From JANQQC01 sp965262255 (GTDB lineage Bacteria > Pseudomonadota > Alphaproteobacteria > Caulobacterales > Hyphomonadaceae), in the NCBI GenBank assembly GCA_965262255.1, contig OZ253505.1, positions 496,001 to 560,000 of the forward strand: a stretch of DNA of 64,000 nucleotides, given 5' to 3'. Shown here in pieces: positions 45,357-53,757 of this stretch; positions within the stretch are counted from its first letter, which is position 1; every line of letters starts with the position of its first letter. The notes under the pieces were generated by a model that was given only the letters and a program-made list of their open reading frames with translations, was not told the origin of the DNA and made no database searches. Made by a program: the position numbers and the translations under genes.

Positions 45357-47648
45357 ATGCGTTTTCTATTCACATTGACATTACTGTTCGCGGTCTCGTC
45401 CTGCTCCAACCTTCCAAACTCCTTTGTTCTCAGCAAAGGTAATACGGCTAGTAAAATGATAAACGAACAATACGAGAGAATTCCACTTGAACGAGTGTTA
45501 GCAAGTCCTTCTCTTTCAGGGCCAACTGCTAGGCAGGTGAAGTTTTCACCAGACGGCCAACGTGTTTCGTTCTTGAAATCTCGCGAAACTGATACGTCTC
45601 GCTACGATTTGTGGGCATTTGACGTGAGTTCTGGCAAAGCCTCGATGTTGATTGACTCAACTCTATTGGAACCTGAAGAAGTCGAATTGTCAGAAGAAGA
45701 AAAAGCATTACGAGAACGGAAGAGAATAACAGGAACAAAAGGTATTGTCGCTTATGATTGGGGAAGTTCGAACGAAATCTTAGTGCCGCTAGGAGGTGAT
45801 CTCTATCTCGTAACGCTAGAAGGGTTGATGCCAGAGGTGCGTCAACTCACACAAACTCAAGCATTTGAATATGACGCTAGAATGTCGCCAAACGGTCGGT
45901 ACGTAAGTTTTGTGCGCGATGGTGCCGTGTACGCTATAGACCTGACTCTAAATCGCGAGATACAGCTTACTCCTTCTGCAATCCCTGACAAAGCAATTAG
46001 CTATGGGGTTGCTGAATTTGTGGCACAAGAAGAAATGTCTCGATATACAGGGTACTGGTGGAACCAAGATGATCGTTATTTGGCCTATACGCGAGTTGAT
46101 GAAAGTGTTGTCGATATTATACCGCGCAACGAAATTGCTTCAGACCGTACAACTGTAGTTCACCAGAGATACCCTCGCGCTGGCCGACCGAACGCTATTG
46201 TTGATCTGTTTGTATTAGACCTTGAAACGAATCAAGTTTCCGAAGTTGATTGGCGGCAAAGAAATTGGGGACCCGCAACAGATCAGTATTTGAATAGAGT
46301 TGACTGGAATGGAAATCATCTCATCATTCAAGCAATGAATCGCGATCAGACCGTTTTAAAGCACTTGATTACAAATATATCACGAGACTGGAAAACATCC
46401 GAATTTGTGGCTGAGATGCAAGAGAACTGGCTGAATCTCAACGATCGTGTTAGCGTAGAAAATGATCTTGAATCTGCAATTATGACTAATGAGGATTCTG
46501 GTTTTCGTCATATTTGGACGAGAGACAGAGATTCCTCTTGGAGGCAAATAACCAAAGGAAACTGGGCTGTCGACAAGTTATTGGGGCATGACTTTGAAAA
46601 ACAGGTCGCATATTTTCTTGGTCGAGCTGATACGCCACTTGAACAACATCTGTATAAAGTCTCATTGGAGTCGGGTGAACTCAAACGTATCACTGAAGAA
46701 GGAAAATACTGGTCAGTTACTCTCTCGCCCGATTTCAACACATTTGTAGGAACATCCTCTAGTTTAGTTCAACCGCCTCAGGTAGGGTTGTACGACATCA
46801 ATGGTGAGCTAATCCTATGGATTGAGGAAAACTCTCTCACTGATAACCACGCTTACTATCCTTACGTTGACGAGCATATGATTCCGCAGATTGGAACTAT
46901 CAAAGCCGAAGACGGACAAGAGATGTATTATTCGCTGTTATTGCCACCGGATTTTGATAAGTCTAGAAAGTATCCGGTAATTTTAGAGGTATATGGAGGA
47001 CCCGGTGTACAGCTGGTGACGAATAGCTGGAAGAAACCCCTCGATCAATTTTATGTCCAGAACGGTTACATTCTATTCCGTCTCGATAATCGCGGATCGG
47101 GGAATCGCGGAAAAGCTTTTGAAGATGTTGTGTATAGGAAACTCGGACAGAATGAGGTAAAAGATCAGTTGCGCGGCGTGAAATTTCTTAAATCCTTACC
47201 ATACGTGGATGGAAAACGGATTGCTCTGCAAGGCTGGTCATACGGAGGTTACATGACCTTAATGACAATTCTTCAAGCACCAAAAGATACTTTCGCCGCA
47301 GCGGTTGTAGGAGCTCCCGTCGCTGATTGGAGTCTATATGACACTTTCTACACCGAACGCTATATGGATACACCACAAAACAATGCGGAAGGTTATGCAT
47401 CGGGTAGTGTGTTCGGTTGGCTTGATCGATTTGCTACACCAATGCTCCTCGTACATGGAATGTCTGACGACAATGTACTGTTTGATAACTCAACACAAAT
47501 TATGTCTGAGCTTCAAGAGGGAGGTCATCCTTTTGAAGTTATGGTGTATCCTGGGCAACGGCACGGAATTCGCGGAGAGAACCTCGGAACACATTTGTTG
47601 AAAACTCGCATGAATTTTCTTGACCGTCATCTACAATCCAAGGAGTAA
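45357..47648 (+). CDS. S9 family dipeptidyl peptidase IV-type lipoprotein
   Basis: 763 residues from the ATG at 45357, preceded by GAGGAAC; a TTG 8 codons upstream is rejected. The first 17 residues form a lipoprotein signal peptide ending FAVSSC, so the mature protein is probably membrane-anchored in the periplasm. An N-terminal beta-propeller (about 60-480, with DPPIV-type FSPDGQRVSFLKSR and WWNQDDRYLAY) is followed by an alpha/beta hydrolase domain. The catalytic residues are Ser628 in GWSYGGY, Asp704 in HGMSDDNV and His736 in GQRHGIRG. It would remove Xaa-Pro dipeptides. The DUF1330-like gene follows after 5 bp. Confidence 0.93.
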   Translation: MRFLFTLTLLFAVSSCSNLPNSFVLSKGNTASKMINEQYERIPLERVLASPSLSGPTARQVKFSPDGQRVSFLKSRETDTSRYDLWAFDVSSGKASMLIDSTLLEPEEVELSEEEKALRERKRITGTKGIVAYDWGSSNEILVPLGGDLYLVTLEGLMPEVRQLTQTQAFEYDARMSPNGRYVSFVRDGAVYAIDLTLNREIQLTPSAIPDKAISYGVAEFVAQEEMSRYTGYWWNQDDRYLAYTRVDESVVDIIPRNEIASDRTTVVHQRYPRAGRPNAIVDLFVLDLETNQVSEVDWRQRNWGPATDQYLNRVDWNGNHLIIQAMNRDQTVLKHLITNISRDWKTSEFVAEMQENWLNLNDRVSVENDLESAIMTNEDSGFRHIWTRDRDSSWRQITKGNWAVDKLLGHDFEKQVAYFLGRADTPLEQHLYKVSLESGELKRITEEGKYWSVTLSPDFNTFVGTSSSLVQPPQVGLYDINGELILWIEENSLTDNHAYYPYVDEHMIPQIGTIKAEDGQEMYYSLLLPPDFDKSRKYPVILEVYGGPGVQLVTNSWKKPLDQFYVQNGYILFRLDNRGSGNRGKAFEDVVYRKLGQNEVKDQLRGVKFLKSLPYVDGKRIALQGWSYGGYMTLMTILQAPKDTFAAAVVGAPVADWSLYDTFYTERYMDTPQNNAEGYASGSVFGWLDRFATPMLLVHGMSDDNVLFDNSTQIMSELQEGGHPFEVMVYPGQRHGIRGENLGTHLLKTRMNFLDRHLQSKE

Positions 47649-47653
47649 AGAAA

Positions 47654-48082
47654 ATGGCCGCATTCCAACCAACTGCTAATCAGTTTAGAAGTTTTCGTGA
47701 CGATCCTTATGACGGCACGATTTGTCAGGTAAATTTGGTCAAGTTCCGTCCCAAAGCTCAATACAAGCCGGATGATCCTGAGTTTGGAGAAGAAATTGAA
47801 GGACGGGTTGCATACCATCGGTACTGCCGGGCCTTTGCCGAGGCGGCAAAAGAAGTGGATGGGGAGTGTTTGCTGTTGGCAAACTCTGAAAGATATTTCA
47901 TTGGCAATGGGGATTGGGACGGGGTTTTGATAATGAAGTTCCCAAACCGCAAAGCTTTTATAGCGACTCTAAATCACAAGAATTATCAAGAGATGCATAG
48001 GCATCGTGACGCTGGGTTGCTTTGTCAAGATTTGCTGACGACACGACCTATCGTTGTCGCCGGACAAGAATGCGAGGATTGA
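47654..48082 (+). CDS. DUF1330-like protein
   Basis: 142 residues, AAGGAG upstream. The segment GTICQVNLVKFRPKAQY and later WDGVLIMKFPNRKAFIATLNHKNYQEMHRHRDAGL match the ferredoxin-like (dimeric alpha/beta barrel) DUF1330 fold. Function unknown. The 5-bp gap after the DPP-IV stop indicates one operon. It converges with the DEAD/DEAH helicase gene, with 5 bp between stops. Confidence 0.75.
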   Translation: MAAFQPTANQFRSFRDDPYDGTICQVNLVKFRPKAQYKPDDPEFGEEIEGRVAYHRYCRAFAEAAKEVDGECLLLANSERYFIGNGDWDGVLIMKFPNRKAFIATLNHKNYQEMHRHRDAGLLCQDLLTTRPIVVAGQECED

Positions 48083-48087
48083 GGTAA

Positions 48088-50094
48088 TCAACCAAGTAGA
48101 TCTATACCTTCGATTTCATTTAACCAACTGAAAAAAAGTGACCAAGGAACAGAGTTTTGTTGTTCAACTTGTAACATTTCTTCTGACAAGTTATTGCGAT
48201 AACGGCTCGGATTAGTAAATTTCCTCGCGAACTCGGGAGAAAGAAGGTTTTGCTCCTTAATTTGTAATGACTTAGATCGAATATTCTTTATTGATACCTG
48301 ATTAACTTGAATGTCGCCCTCAATAGTTTCCTCAGAAGCCGAAAGGGCGACACCATTCCACATTGTTGATAATACTTCTGCCAAAACTAAGTTTAACGTT
48401 TCTCCACCGTATGAGCAGATACGATTGCTATCTACTTTCCAACGCATTGGATTCTTACCGCGTAAACGTGCTTTTGCGTGAATTATCCCCTTACTCACCC
48501 GAAATGTGCCACGCGTTGTTCGAACTTTCGCGATTCGATCAATTTGTTGGACAGACTCTCCCAAAAATATGTTCTCGTTATCGCCTCGCTCTACCCGCCT
48601 ACTTCGCCCTCGATCAAACATTACGCCTCCGACACTTGAAGAATCTGGATCACGCATCGTGACCTCTCCAGTTTTCGAATCTACAACTTTACCTAAACTA
48701 CCACCTGATATAACGGTGTGAATACGACCTTTGTCCCCTTCTTCCATAAACTCATCGTTTGGCACTAGAACTCCATCGCGAAGAACTAATGCTCCCATAT
48801 CAATCATATCTTGCAGAACTGGTTCATGTTCGTCAGTCCCTGCTATTCTATGTAAACCTTGAGTAGAGAACGGTCGATCGTCACGAGTCGCTTTCCAAGC
48901 TAAACTTAAAACCTGTTGAAATCTAACTGACGGGCGGTCGTATTCGTAAAGGTCATCCATTACTCCTGATCTAGCACACTCTCGTAGAGCAGAGTAAAAG
49001 ACTCTTTCTTCATCATTTTTTGAGAACCCTACTACCCTACATTTTCCTGTTCTCCTATTCCCACGTCCAATACGCTGCAAAAAACTGTTTATTCCGTGAG
49101 GGATATCTGCTAAAATTATGCAATCTATGTCTCCAATATCGATTCCTATTTCCAATGTTGATGTGGCAACACATACGCCCCACCGATTATTCTTCATTTC
49201 AGTTTCGACTTGTTCTCTAACACCAGTTGTCAAAGTTCCAAAGTGTAAATGAACTGGTTTCCACCGAGAGTCCTCAAGGTCATTATCTAAATAAACAGCC
49301 AAACGATGAGCCAAGTTACGCGAATTGGCAAAAACAAGAACTTTCTTTGTATTAGTATCTCTTAACCATCTAGCAATAGTCTTCGAATACTCAAAGGCCA
49401 AATCTTCGCATTCTTCAATCTTCAAAACATTCAAGTCAATATCCCTCTTGACTCCGGAACTCGATACTTTGGCTTGACTTCCTAACCAAATGTTGGCAAC
49501 AAGATCTAACTCATTGAGTGTCGCCGTCATTCCTACAATCTGGAAATTGTCTCGTTCCGAAGCAGGTTCTTTAGTCGACGTTCTTATCCTGTCGATAACG
49601 TGCCTTAACTGTTGACCTCTCGCTTGGCCGTGAAGCAAGTGAATCTCGTCCACCACAATTGCTCGAACATCTACTAACTCAGAAGAACGCCGTAACTGAA
49701 GCGAATCAAGTCCCTCAGGAGTCACCAACAAGCAAAAAACGCCATCTTTTGATGGAAACTCGTGTCGGTCACCCGTATAACGAGCAATTAGACCGGTCGA
49801 ATGAGACCCTAGATATGCGTTCAATCTTTCGTACAAGTCGTTGACTAAAGCCTTTGTCGGGGCCACATAAATCGTCGATAGATTCTTTCTTCGAAAACTT
49901 AAATGTCGCTGATAGAGAGGAGCTAAAACAGCCTCTGTTTTGCCCGAAGCCGTTGGAGCTGCAAGCAGCTGGTTGAAACCTCTAACAATATTGGGCATAA
50001 CTTCCACTTGATGCAGATAGGGATCTCTCTGATCAAAAAAGATTCTAAATGAATCCGGCATCATCGATTTAAGCATGTTTCTTGATTCAGTCAT
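48088..50094 (-). CDS. DEAD/DEAH-box SF2 helicase (last gene of the putative defence operon)
   Basis: 668 residues from the ATG at 50094, preceded by AGGAGAAAGG; it overlaps the stop of the upstream ATPase gene by 8 bp. Motif I APTASGKTE (46-54), Ia APTKALVNDL, Ib TPEGLD, II DEIH (149-152), III MTATLN, IV-V VATSTLEIGIDIGDID and VI QRIGRGNRR are all intact. The motor resembles Lhr/BrxHI-type helicases. The C-terminal 250 residues are not a recognised domain; they include a beta-rich part with DRGRSRRVERGDNENIFLGE. Together with two DUF2791 ATPases this suggests a role in recognising or remodelling foreign DNA. Confidence 0.88.
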   Translation of the reverse strand: MTESRNMLKSMMPDSFRIFFDQRDPYLHQVEVMPNIVRGFNQLLAAPTASGKTEAVLAPLYQRHLSFRRKNLSTIYVAPTKALVNDLYERLNAYLGSHSTGLIARYTGDRHEFPSKDGVFCLLVTPEGLDSLQLRRSSELVDVRAIVVDEIHLLHGQARGQQLRHVIDRIRTSTKEPASERDNFQIVGMTATLNELDLVANIWLGSQAKVSSSGVKRDIDLNVLKIEECEDLAFEYSKTIARWLRDTNTKKVLVFANSRNLAHRLAVYLDNDLEDSRWKPVHLHFGTLTTGVREQVETEMKNNRWGVCVATSTLEIGIDIGDIDCIILADIPHGINSFLQRIGRGNRRTGKCRVVGFSKNDEERVFYSALRECARSGVMDDLYEYDRPSVRFQQVLSLAWKATRDDRPFSTQGLHRIAGTDEHEPVLQDMIDMGALVLRDGVLVPNDEFMEEGDKGRIHTVISGGSLGKVVDSKTGEVTMRDPDSSSVGGVMFDRGRSRRVERGDNENIFLGESVQQIDRIAKVRTTRGTFRVSKGIIHAKARLRGKNPMRWKVDSNRICSYGGETLNLVLAEVLSTMWNGVALSASEETIEGDIQVNQVSIKNIRSKSLQIKEQNLLSPEFARKFTNPSRYRNNLSEEMLQVEQQNSVPWSLFFSWLNEIEGIDLLG

Positions 50095-51535
50095 CCCACG
50101 GTAACCTTTCTCCTGCAATCTCTGATGCGGATTTCGAAATAATATCTAATAGCTGATCCTCTCCAATGTCTCCCATACTCCCCATAAGTACAGATGCCGG
50201 AAGACCAGCCAACTTTGTCCAACTTCGTAAAACTTTTTCTGATGGATTCGCGTTTTCATAATTTCTTAGTAGTATGTTCTTAATTTTCTCTCTCGTTTCT
50301 TTGTGTTTTAACAATCGTACGTTAGATCCGAATCCCTTTCCACACCGACTTAGAAACAAATTCACCCACTCACCATATTCCATTGAACTCGGTAATTCTA
50401 GTCTTGTGATTTTATTGAACATCTCCAACTCTCTTTCGTCATCGTCATAGTCATCAGTAAAATCTTCCGTTAAGCCGACCATCATTCCGAAGTGCGGCCC
50501 TTCTTGCCAGAAAGCAGGCATATTGTACCAATTATACTCTTCGTCTTTAGAGCGAAAGTTCGAAACACAATTTAGCGCGCATGATTTTAAAGTATGTATA
50601 AAGTGTTTTCCATGTTCCTTTCGCTTCTTTGAATATCCCCGAATATGTTCTACTTCGTCTAAAATCAGTAACAGCCCTTTATATCCCAAGAATCTTAAAA
50701 TCTCATTAATCACGACAAGATGGAAAGCATATACATATCCCGATCGTAGAGTCTGTGGCATTGGCGGTATTCTATCCCACTTATCTCCATATACTCGTGC
50801 CGCTCGAATAGCATTGACATTTTTGTTTTGTCCAGATAACCAATTTATACCCGTCGAATACACTTGATCATGCCGATGATGAGGTCGCTTGACTAGAACT
50901 GAAAAACCTCGTTCAAACCAAGGAGATTGTTGAAGATATTTTAATTTTTTAATTTCTATCCAATTATCTCGAATTTCCTTTACTAAGTCAAAAAAGTCGA
51001 GATTCTGTTTTCCGTCCCGCCGAGCGGGAAATTCTAACTTTGATATTATCTCCTGATAGACCGTTGATGGCCTTGCTGGATCCACTCCTTTAGGATCTAG
51101 CTCAACTAGCGAAGTTACCCAGCCTTCTTGTATAGCAATTGATTTGACCAGTTGAAGGTGATGTGATTTACCTGAACCATAGTAACCCAAAAAACAATTA
51201 CTTACTCCTTGTGTTTGGTGCTTGGACAAAATTTTTGAAATTTTTTCTGCAATTTTTTCACCTCCAATCGTTAATTTAACAATTTGCTTAGGGTTAGCAG
51301 GAACCACCCCTAAATTTACTGTTTCAAACGCTTGTCGAAAATCCGAGGTGCTTTGCTCGTCAAATGTTGTTTCTCTAACGGCAGCGCTTACCTTCTGTTT
51401 TACATTCCTAAGTTCGTCAACTTTAACATTAATCGACTCGCCAAAAAAAACGACAGTCGCGTATCCTCCAAATACATTTGTAACTTTTCCATCACCATAC
51501 TCATTATGGTACACTCGATTTCCTGTTTCAATCAC
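50087..51535 (-). CDS. BREX-like DUF2791 P-loop ATPase with N-terminal SH3-like domain
   Basis: 482 residues. Residues 1-45 (GNRVYHNEYGDGKVTNVFGG..VVFFGESINV) look like a CarD/DUF3553-type SH3 barrel. The ATPase starts near residue 75, with Walker A GYYGSGKS (117-124), Walker B LLLILDEVEH (Asp293-Glu294), and DUF2791 features such as NCFLGYYGSGKSHHLQLV. BrxD-type proteins of BREX systems share this P-loop domain. It overlaps the second ATPase gene by 4 bp (ATGA) and the helicase gene by 8 bp, which points to a fixed-ratio complex. Confidence 0.82.
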   Translation of the reverse strand: MIETGNRVYHNEYGDGKVTNVFGGYATVVFFGESINVKVDELRNVKQKVSAAVRETTFDEQSTSDFRQAFETVNLGVVPANPKQIVKLTIGGEKIAEKISKILSKHQTQGVSNCFLGYYGSGKSHHLQLVKSIAIQEGWVTSLVELDPKGVDPARPSTVYQEIISKLEFPARRDGKQNLDFFDLVKEIRDNWIEIKKLKYLQQSPWFERGFSVLVKRPHHRHDQVYSTGINWLSGQNKNVNAIRAARVYGDKWDRIPPMPQTLRSGYVYAFHLVVINEILRFLGYKGLLLILDEVEHIRGYSKKRKEHGKHFIHTLKSCALNCVSNFRSKDEEYNWYNMPAFWQEGPHFGMMVGLTEDFTDDYDDDERELEMFNKITRLELPSSMEYGEWVNLFLSRCGKGFGSNVRLLKHKETREKIKNILLRNYENANPSEKVLRSWTKLAGLPASVLMGSMGDIGEDQLLDIISKSASEIAGERLPWDD

Positions 51536-52818
51536 ATTTCATCTCCGGTTGGTGGTGGTTCAGCATTAGTGACGAAGTTCCTTGCCCATTCCATATCTAT
51601 CTCTTCTGGTTTATCCTTCTGCAAATTCAAAAATCTGCAGTATTGATAGACAAAAAATCTTGGTTTCGGTGTTTCAAATTGCACTTCTACTTGAGTATCT
51701 ACAAGTGTGATCATATTTTTTCTCTGTAATTCTGAGTTCCATTCTAAGTTAAAAGCTGTACTGTACACATCTCTTAACCTATTCCCAATTTTATATAAGA
51801 CATCTTTTGAATTGGTTTCTTCTATATTTATAAGAGGGACAAGCGGACTCCCAGCTGAGTAGGAAACTGACCCAATTCGATCGTACAGAGCCCTATAATT
51901 ACTTATCACTTCCGAGCGAAAATCTGGTGTAGCAGCATATAGAAACATTACACCACCAAATTCTCCTTCCGCGTTCTGATTTATCATGGTAAGTAAATTC
52001 TCGATAGCTTGCTTTTGTTTGGTAGTTCCTCTTCGAAAAGACGACGTTCTAGAGCCTTCGTCAAACGCGATTAAAAAGCCTCTATACTGCATACGTAAGC
52101 GCAAGAAAGCTATAACAGTTTTCAATCGCCTAAAAGCGTTGTCGTCTCGAAGAGGTTCAAATAATCCAATCTTTCGCAATGATGGTGATCTGACATTATC
52201 ACCTCTCAACCACGCTATAACTTCATGTTCTACAGATCCGTACTCAGCTCCGCAATGCAATTGAAGAAACCTTTTACTTAGTATTCTTAGAGCAGCCGCA
52301 ACCTGTGCATCCGGAGCCCCTCGCCATAAGCCGCCTAGCTGTTCTTCTATCTGCATACTAATTATTTCAGGAACGTCATTTCCTGGTTCTGCACCCAGCT
52401 GTCTTATTCTCGATGCTATCCAATCGTCTAGTAACATCTCTATTCCTTTACCTTCCTCTGAGTCTGTTTGTTTGGGTAGCTGAAACGATTCTAGAACGGC
52501 TTTGGCAATAGCATAAGGGGAGTTGAAGGGACAGTCGCCTCCTACCGAAACGATTGAACTAACTATATCTCGCTTTTTGGCCTGTTCGGCCAAACTATAA
52601 ATAAACTGTGTCTTTCCGCTACCGTAATCTCCCTCAAGGTATTTGAAACATCCAATACCATCGGCTAGTTCGTCCTTGAAGTAATATTTGTCCAATGTAT
52701 CGAGTACGCTTTCAGTACCTACATTAATCAAATGGGAATATTGCCCCGGCGCAATTGGCGCGTTAGATAGCTTGTTAACTAGCTGGCGAGCTTCTTTCTT
52801 GCTCATTTCTACTGTCAT
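51532..52818 (-). CDS. BREX-like DUF2791 P-loop ATPase (second paralogue)
   Basis: 428 residues from an ATG with AAGGA 8-12 bases upstream. Walker A LEGDYGSGKT (61-70), Walker B GFLIAFDEGSR (Asp253-Glu254), then NLLTMINQNAEGEFGGVMFLYAATPDF, which matches the sensor region of DUF2791 proteins. The C-terminal part (RDVYSTAFNLEW, PRFFVYQYCRFL) is helical. It is only distantly similar to the downstream ATPase, so the two probably form a heteromer. Its stop overlaps the next start. Confidence 0.85.
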   Translation of the reverse strand: MTVEMSKKEARQLVNKLSNAPIAPGQYSHLINVGTESVLDTLDKYYFKDELADGIGCFKYLEGDYGSGKTQFIYSLAEQAKKRDIVSSIVSVGGDCPFNSPYAIAKAVLESFQLPKQTDSEEGKGIEMLLDDWIASRIRQLGAEPGNDVPEIISMQIEEQLGGLWRGAPDAQVAAALRILSKRFLQLHCGAEYGSVEHEVIAWLRGDNVRSPSLRKIGLFEPLRDDNAFRRLKTVIAFLRLRMQYRGFLIAFDEGSRTSSFRRGTTKQKQAIENLLTMINQNAEGEFGGVMFLYAATPDFRSEVISNYRALYDRIGSVSYSAGSPLVPLINIEETNSKDVLYKIGNRLRDVYSTAFNLEWNSELQRKNMITLVDTQVEVQFETPKPRFFVYQYCRFLNLQKDKPEEIDMEWARNFVTNAEPPPTGDEM

Positions 52819-52833
52819 GACTTTTTCCTTGAA

Positions 52834-53757
52834 TTAATCATTAGAACGTTTAATGTAAATCATCGGCCGGCAATCGGTTCCTTCATAATTACTCGGCACA
52901 TAGTACACTTTAGAATTTTTTCCATGCGCTTGATTCAAAGTCGCAGGAACTAACACGAACTTTCTAAGTTGTGTATCCCTTGCATTATGCTTCCAGTTAA
53001 TCAAATTCGAAGGAAAAATTGAGTCTGGAAAATCGGTACAATTTCTTCTAACTGGGTTTTTCCAGAATCCCTCAGACTGACAGGCAATTTTGAATTTAAC
53101 CGCCACGTCAGCAATAAGGACATTATCTGAATCGGCAAAGTGTCTCGCAATTGCCCATGCCAAATCTAATTTTTCCACAAACTCATCAACTGGCATTGTT
53201 TGTTCTTTAACTTTTTTCTCTGCCTCACTATGTGCTTTCGTAACGATACCTAAATCTGCCGGCATTTTTCTAATTACTGGATAATGTGGTGTTAAAGACC
53301 ATGTCCAGAATTTTCCTGAGGAATCGTGAGTCAGGATCAACTGATTCGCAAAATATCTGTTGTTCTTCCGCCCTGTCGTAGCTCCCGTCAAATTTTGGAG
53401 CACACTCATAGCAAATTTTCGCTGATTGTCACTTTGTCGCATGAAATTGTCGTGTTTTCTGACCTCCTCCCGTGCATTTGAAATTTCAGCCTTCAATTCA
53501 TCCGGACACTCTAAGCCCAAAGGGATTTTGAATGCAATTAGGTCTCGTTGACGTTCTATCTTAGCCGGCGGTAAATCCAATCCTTCTGCCGCAGTTTTAC
53601 CTCCGGTTCCAAGAATACGGGGTAACCTAACTGCGTCGATCCCCTTAGAAACTTCGAGTAACCGATGTGTCTCGGCGAATTTTTTGAAATGTGGAAAAAG
53701 CGGTTCGTTAGAAGAGTCCAAAGTGTTTATCATTCGTTTAACTTTCGATAATTTCAT
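52834..53757 (-). CDS. Unrecognised protein of the putative defence operon
   Basis: 307 residues. It starts within the 3' end of the SF1 helicase gene (20-bp overlap) and ends 15 bp before the first ATPase gene. No signal peptide or membrane helix. Notable segments are LPPAKIERQRDLIAFKIPLG, RQSDNQRKFAMSVLQNLTGA, KFWTWSLTPHYPVIRKMPADLG and the C-terminal FVLVPATLNQAHGKNSKVYYVPSN. I do not recognise the family. Its fixed place between helicase and ATPases makes it a good candidate for the system-specific effector or sensor. Confidence 0.75.
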   Translation of the reverse strand: MKLSKVKRMINTLDSSNEPLFPHFKKFAETHRLLEVSKGIDAVRLPRILGTGGKTAAEGLDLPPAKIERQRDLIAFKIPLGLECPDELKAEISNAREEVRKHDNFMRQSDNQRKFAMSVLQNLTGATTGRKNNRYFANQLILTHDSSGKFWTWSLTPHYPVIRKMPADLGIVTKAHSEAEKKVKEQTMPVDEFVEKLDLAWAIARHFADSDNVLIADVAVKFKIACQSEGFWKNPVRRNCTDFPDSIFPSNLINWKHNARDTQLRKFVLVPATLNQAHGKNSKVYYVPSNYEGTDCRPMIYIKRSND

